From the NCBI GenBank assembly GCA_947565635.1, contig CANOGU010000005.1, forward strand, positions 18,383 to 82,382: DNA of 64,000 nt. The letters are read 5' to 3'. The position numbers were made by a program, and so were the translations under genes. The notes under the pieces are model-generated. The model was not told where the DNA came from, did no database searches, and saw only the letters and a list, made by a program, of their open reading frames with translations. The stretch is from an uncultured Lactobacillus sp. Lineage in GTDB: Bacteria > Bacillota > Bacilli > Lactobacillales > Lactobacillaceae. Each line of letters begins with the position of its first letter. Position 1 is the stretch's first letter. Positions 61,001 to 64,000 of the stretch are shown here, one piece after another.

Positions 61001-63415
61001 GACAAAACTGGTTGGTCTTATGAGCCATTTGACTTGCCTTGGCAAAGTCTACAAGCTTCATCTAATTTAAAATGGGGTTCATTTAATAAAACTTTTCAAA
61101 TTACTAATGAAGCTCTAAAAAATTATTATTTTACAGTACAAATTAGAATAGATAATGCAAGAGGCGGATGGCTTCAGTGGAGAAGCTTCAAAATTGAAAA
61201 AGGAAAGGTAGCAACTCCATGGTCTGCTTCTCCTAATGACTACACGAACCTACAGTCACAAATTAGCCAAACCGCTGGAATGATAAGTACTGTGGTTGGA
61301 AAGGTAAATAATCTAGAGATTGCAACAAATGTACAGATAGTAGACCATGGCATTGATCTAAATGCCTATAAATCCACTGGAACTTGGTTTGTAAAAGGAT
61401 CAGGAACTAATGCACCAGCTTCTAATTGGTTTTATTTAGATGTGAAAAAAGCTAGTGACGGAAGAATTGTTCAAACTTGGCAGAGAGATGACGTTCCTAC
61501 GGATAGATATACTAGAACTTACATTGATAATCACTGGTCAAGTTGGGAACGGAGTGCAAGTTATTCAGAATACAGCACACTAAATCAAACTGTAAAAGGA
61601 TTGCAGTCTACCGTATCAAACAACTACACGAACCTGCAGTCACAAATTAGCCAGACTGCTGGAACGATAAGAAGTGAAGTAACGAATAAAACCACTAATC
61701 TACAAAGTCAAATCACTCAAAATGCTAATAATTTTAACGTCAGATTACAAAATGCTACTTCTGGTGGAGGAATAAATTTAGCGCGTAATACAAGTGATGT
61801 ATGGAGTGATTCAGGTTGGAATAACTTTAATGGAGCATCTAATCAAACTAAAATAATTACTCAAGTTTATTTTGAAGGATTACATGTGGGCGACTGGGTA
61901 ACTGGCTATATTGAGTACCAATATCAAAATCTTTCAGGTAATGATATGTATATCTATATTCAGGGGTTTGGTAATAAAACTGTATGGAATGGCAGTCAAT
62001 TTGGACCATCAGCTCAACAATTATTTGCATCTAGCGATGTAAAACATGGTGAATTTAAATTTAGTTTTCAGTTAACTGAAGATATGGTTTATACGTGGAG
62101 AAATAATTACTATAATGTACAACTCCGTGTAGATAATGCAAAAGGCGGATGGCTTCAATGGAACAGGATTAAATTTGAGAAGGGGACTGCAGCTACGACT
62201 TGGTCTCCATCACCAAATGATAAAGTTTCTAAAAACAAGATTCTTGCTCAAATCAACGTAGCGGCCGGCACAACTTTAATCCAGAATGACAAAATTTATA
62301 TGGATGCTAGCTCAACTGTATTTTCTGGTAAAGCCTTCATCCCGGATGCAGCAATAACTAATATTTCGGCTGATAAGATCAACACCGGTACGCTCGATGC
62401 CGGCAGAATTAATGTAATTAACTTAAATGCAAATAACATCACTACTGGGACAATTAATGGAGCCAATTTGAAGATTAATCTTAATAGTGGTGAGATTCTA
62501 TTCCAAAAAGGACGCATTGCTTCCACGAATGGATTGCTGAACATTGATCTTAATTTCGGTACCATGAGTGTTACAGGTTGGGGAGGAGCCGGAGTTTATT
62601 TTCAAAATGGAAAAATGATTCTAGATGATGGTACGACACCTAATTTAGATTTGGATTTGAGTCCAAAATACGGAATGATCAGTCGTTCAGGTGACCCTCT
62701 AAACAATGGACTCTTTGGAATGCAACTTGAATCACCAAATGGTGTCATAATGAAAACTAAAAATTATAATGGTAATCTTTTCCGTGGTTGGGTTGACAAA
62801 GAATTTAATGGTGCATTTTTAGGAGTATCTGCAAAGGGAGATACTGATATTATAAGCGGAAGACATACTAACATTTCTGGAGGACTACCATATGGCGATT
62901 CCTATCCCCAACAACCAACGATTGTTATTGGTACAGACGATGGAAGAGATACTAATGGTAGCGGAAAAAAAGGAAGTCGTATTGTGCTGGCTGCTTCTTA
63001 TGTCCACTTCCCAGACGCATATAAAACTACCACTGGTTCAGCACCAAATATGTTTATTGCGTGGGATGGTGCAATTGTTCGCTCAACCTCTGCATCCAAA
63101 TACAAAACTGATATAAAACGTAATCATTCCACCGATTATGGTGAGAAACTTTTAAACTTACCAATTGCAACCTGGACTGACAAGGGTCAAAAAGAAAGAT
63201 ATGAAACTGGAAAACGGCATATCAAACCAGAAAAATATTTTGGCATGATTGCTGAAGATCTAGCAGATGCGGGTCTGGATCTTTTAGTAAGTCGTAATCC
63301 ACAAACGCATGAAATAGAAGGTATTCAATATGAAAGAATAGGACCAGCCCTTTTACCGGTAATTAAAGAATTAAAAGATAAAGTAAATAGATTGGAGAAT
63401 AAAGTAAATGAATAA
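58022..63415 (+). CDS. Large modular tail-tip / receptor-binding protein with S74 chaperone
   Basis: 1797 residues. The N-terminal tail-hub module (about 1-330) has GVFIISSEIKMDRNNNLTSI. A coiled region has a tandem repeat ELNASIRDQKKAFDTDID (about 454-500). Two near-identical jelly-roll-like carbohydrate-binding modules (GINL..SDSGWN..., about 925-1075 and 1248-1400) flank a pyocin-knob-like module (about 1105-1185). A beta-helical stretch leads to the C-terminal S74 intramolecular chaperone (ASKYKTDIKRNH, then YERIGPALLPVIKELK). The chaperone auto-cleaves after helping trimer folding. It is the probable host receptor binder. Confidence 0.88.
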   Translation: MLKQIKEVQDAWRATQRTLDIKVVVNGKTYEATDINSLKYDSGAYTGDTFSIGSTYSNNVQIEFSHLVEGLKLGMEVRPSIGIKTSKGYIYEPLGVFIISSEIKMDRNNNLTSISASDRFCGLEGTYKSKLVYPAKVLDIVAEICAQSGVKANADDLARLPHQADLPIPISGQSYRKALGWIAQLYAGYATFDRQGLFTIRTIAEPNYELDPSQYEQAGLTKNEAPYKISGIQCQTVITTETRDGENTEETKTYQVGNTSGSQIKLENNIMTPDRLNNIWEQIKDISFYPFNLNWFGNPAIEAGDWLRLEDKQGNKFIVPNNSYTLDFNGGLSATSKADQTSSTDSAISWRGTYAQTIEELQARKAPDGTVIFPPSVVEPPKNAKPNDVWFKQNGNSTELWVFTEQENGTGKWVRRDLTPDEVKKQVQEAQSGLSDAKKQIADNLAKADGDIAELNASIRDQKKAFDTDIDELNASIRDQKKAFDTDIDELNASIREQKGTLDGLSTTINTVAIPKITDVTNKVSDALTKINDQKNIVSGLQNQATQQGKDVSKITTDVHGVTVDLANLNGDVNQTKATVQGLQSTLGNAQGDIAQIKVDAKKLEASLSGKVDNSTYANFVNATNNALNAKLVASDLRGYAKTTDVQATANGLQLNINSVTDKLNNLRIGADNLLNGTGNLKDYLINTGGKINEFSKVDFIPPIQNHPEITAYMHSWGDWQSAYSKQKILLEKDKTYWFGFYYCTDRTSGSPFKAFNIYSNKNDDTNSSKFWGCFNTSEYSFFDNSSRKWLWRTLKIIGDGEVYQNFRVEPSGRVDNSAYFAGYTLVQSDVAPTGHVDSFEDTKHELSQLSAQITANNQKFSSYYTKVETDNRANYAKNDAVNAIKNDNNWHGLSNILTNSGFLQNADGFIQKVQQATVPMFGGSGINLVSGTSNIWSDSGWNDFNGTSNQTKVIGKFYLDGLTAGDWVTLHLDYQYQNLSGSNLAILVQGCGDKTGWSYEPFDLPWQSLQASSNLKWGSFNKTFQITNEALKNYYFTVQIRIDNARGGWLQWRSFKIEKGKVATPWSASPNDYTNLQSQISQTAGMISTVVGKVNNLEIATNVQIVDHGIDLNAYKSTGTWFVKGSGTNAPASNWFYLDVKKASDGRIVQTWQRDDVPTDRYTRTYIDNHWSSWERSASYSEYSTLNQTVKGLQSTVSNNYTNLQSQISQTAGTIRSEVTNKTTNLQSQITQNANNFNVRLQNATSGGGINLARNTSDVWSDSGWNNFNGASNQTKIITQVYFEGLHVGDWVTGYIEYQYQNLSGNDMYIYIQGFGNKTVWNGSQFGPSAQQLFASSDVKHGEFKFSFQLTEDMVYTWRNNYYNVQLRVDNAKGGWLQWNRIKFEKGTAATTWSPSPNDKVSKNKILAQINVAAGTTLIQNDKIYMDASSTVFSGKAFIPDAAITNISADKINTGTLDAGRINVINLNANNITTGTINGANLKINLNSGEILFQKGRIASTNGLLNIDLNFGTMSVTGWGGAGVYFQNGKMILDDGTTPNLDLDLSPKYGMISRSGDPLNNGLFGMQLESPNGVIMKTKNYNGNLFRGWVDKEFNGAFLGVSAKGDTDIISGRHTNISGGLPYGDSYPQQPTIVIGTDDGRDTNGSGKKGSRIVLAASYVHFPDAYKTTTGSAPNMFIAWDGAIVRSTSASKYKTDIKRNHSTDYGEKLLNLPIATWTDKGQKERYETGKRHIKPEKYFGMIAEDLADAGLDLLVSRNPQTHEIEGIQYERIGPALLPVIKELKDKVNRLENKVNE
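59381..59518 (+). repeat. 54-base tandem repeat in the tail-tip gene
   Basis: Units start at 59381 and 59435, with a partial third from 59489. They encode the 18-residue heptad-like unit ELNASIRDQKKAFDTDID. Units one and two differ only at a few third positions, so the copy number may vary between strains. Confidence 0.85.
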
Positions 63416-63563
63416 CGATAATGCGGTATCACAAAAATTAATTAACAAATTAGCAGTTAGTGAGTATAATAACGCAGTTTTAGAAGCAAAAGTTGATGAA
63501 CTAACTCAAGAATTGAACCAATTAAAGGCAGAAAAGGAGAATAAAGATGTTAAAAACAAGTAA
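63408..63563 (+). CDS. 51-residue coiled-coil phage protein
   Basis: Starts 8 bases before the tail-protein stop (GGAG upstream) and ends after the next gene's start, so overlapping on both sides. The sequence KVDELTQELNQLKAEKEN is a coiled coil. Similar small proteins follow the tail-fibre genes in many siphophages. Confidence 0.6.
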   Translation: MNNDNAVSQKLINKLAVSEYNNAVLEAKVDELTQELNQLKAEKENKDVKNK

Positions 63564-63807
63564 GTCGATTGCAATTTCAGGCCGCTCAATGGTAGATGAT
63601 AAGCAAGTAGCAACTTTTAACGCTAATATTTATGAGGCTAATGTTTCAGGTGGCAGTGACAACATTAATATGATTATTACCGATCGAGATTTATATGATG
63701 CAAATAAAACTGTTGTAAGAAAAGATCTTCAAGATTTTCAAACAAAAGTATGGTCAGCACAAGATGAAGTGATGGCAGGAAGTGATGAAAAGGCAAGTGA
63801 AGGTTAA
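63547..63807 (+). CDS. Hypothetical 86-residue phage protein
   Basis: Starts MLKTSKSIAISGRSMVDDKQ with AAAGGAGAATAAAG upstream, and is beta-rich with TFNANIYEANVSGG. Lies between the tail-fibre gene and the lysis region. Its stop overlaps the next start (TAATG). Function unknown. Confidence 0.65.
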   Translation: MLKTSKSIAISGRSMVDDKQVATFNANIYEANVSGGSDNINMIITDRDLYDANKTVVRKDLQDFQTKVWSAQDEVMAGSDEKASEG

Positions 63808-63968
63808 TGAACGAGATAGCAAAATTATGGGAAAATATAAAACAAAATCCTCTGCATTTAATCATTGGGCTAATGATTTTTTTATCAGGGAGCTTTTTGT
63901 TACTTTGTGATGATTTCTTTCTTTGGCCGCCTGAATGGACCAATGTTTTTAATGAAATCCGCCCGTAA
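63807..63968 (+). CDS. 53-residue membrane protein, holin-like
   Basis: Starts in TAATG overlap. An N-terminal charged part (MNEIAKLWENIKQNP) precedes one membrane helix (LHLIIGLMIFLSGSFLLLC) and a short DDFFLWPPEW tail. Position just before the expected lysis cassette suggests a holin or holin-like protein. A terminator hairpin follows. Confidence 0.5.
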   Translation: MNEIAKLWENIKQNPLHLIIGLMIFLSGSFLLLCDDFFLWPPEWTNVFNEIRP

Positions 63969-63994
63969 ATCCCCGTATTTTAATGCGGGGATGG
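63969..63994 (+). terminator. GC hairpin after the membrane protein gene
   Basis: ATCCCCG (63968-63974) pairs with CGGGGAT (63986-63992). The T-run lies in the loop and little follows, so function as a terminator is uncertain. Confidence 0.35.
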
Positions 63995-64000
63995 ATAGGG

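Overview
The window looks like a low-GC Lactobacillus chromosome of the L. gasseri / L. johnsonii / L. paragasseri group. This rests on gene order, AT-rich codon use, the heat-shock operon layout and a siphovirus prophage that recalls the L. johnsonii and L. gasseri prophages. The species call is an inference; no database search was possible.

Bases 1-27,100 are core chromosome. First comes the end of the infB-rbfA-truB-ribF run. Next is an ABC-F antibiotic-resistance type ATPase preceded by a well-formed ribosome-mediated attenuator, then a GyrI-like protein. The CIRCE-controlled hrcA-grpE-dnaK-dnaJ stress operon follows, then lepA, sortase A, recJ, apt, a YjeM-type amino-acid permease, a leftward cardiolipin synthase, thyA-dfrA, a probably CcpA-controlled sugar MFS carrier, and a leftward P-type H+-ATPase divergent from a LysR regulator. 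A 31-residue leftward microprotein gene with its own terminator lies just before tRNA-Ser(CGA).

From tRNA-Ser (27,356) to the window end is a prophage; its right end is outside the window. The leftward lysogeny arm holds the integrase, five accessory genes (zinc ribbon, secreted Lys/Gln-rich protein, a coupled beta-protein/membrane coiled-coil pair, DUF5067-like lipoprotein), ImmA-like peptidase and a CI-like repressor. The rightward early arm holds a Cro-like protein, Rha-type antirepressor, small ORFs, DUF1351, an ERF recombinase, a frameshifted Cse60-like gene, microproteins and an ArpU-like late regulator. No helicase, SSB or DnaD-like gene is visible. A structured noncoding stretch of about 1 kb follows, with a prophage tRNA-Glu and tRNA-like folds that lack anticodon arms. 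Then come a DUF4145 gene, a DUF4417 gene overlapped by a PHIHV-motif ORF, terminase, portal, MuF-like protein, scaffold, capsid, head-tail connectors, tail tube, tail chaperones joined by a -1 frameshift, a 2021-residue tape measure, DUF6711-like protein and a 1797-residue modular tail protein, ending with small ORFs and a one-segment membrane protein.

The most interesting system is a phage-encoded Prp-family cysteine protease (45,002-45,289). Three structural proteins of the same phage (scaffold, capsid, tail tube) carry N-terminal LxLQRFA-type motifs like the Prp processing site of ribosomal protein L27. This suggests a self-contained virion maturation protease with several substrates, including the tail tube.
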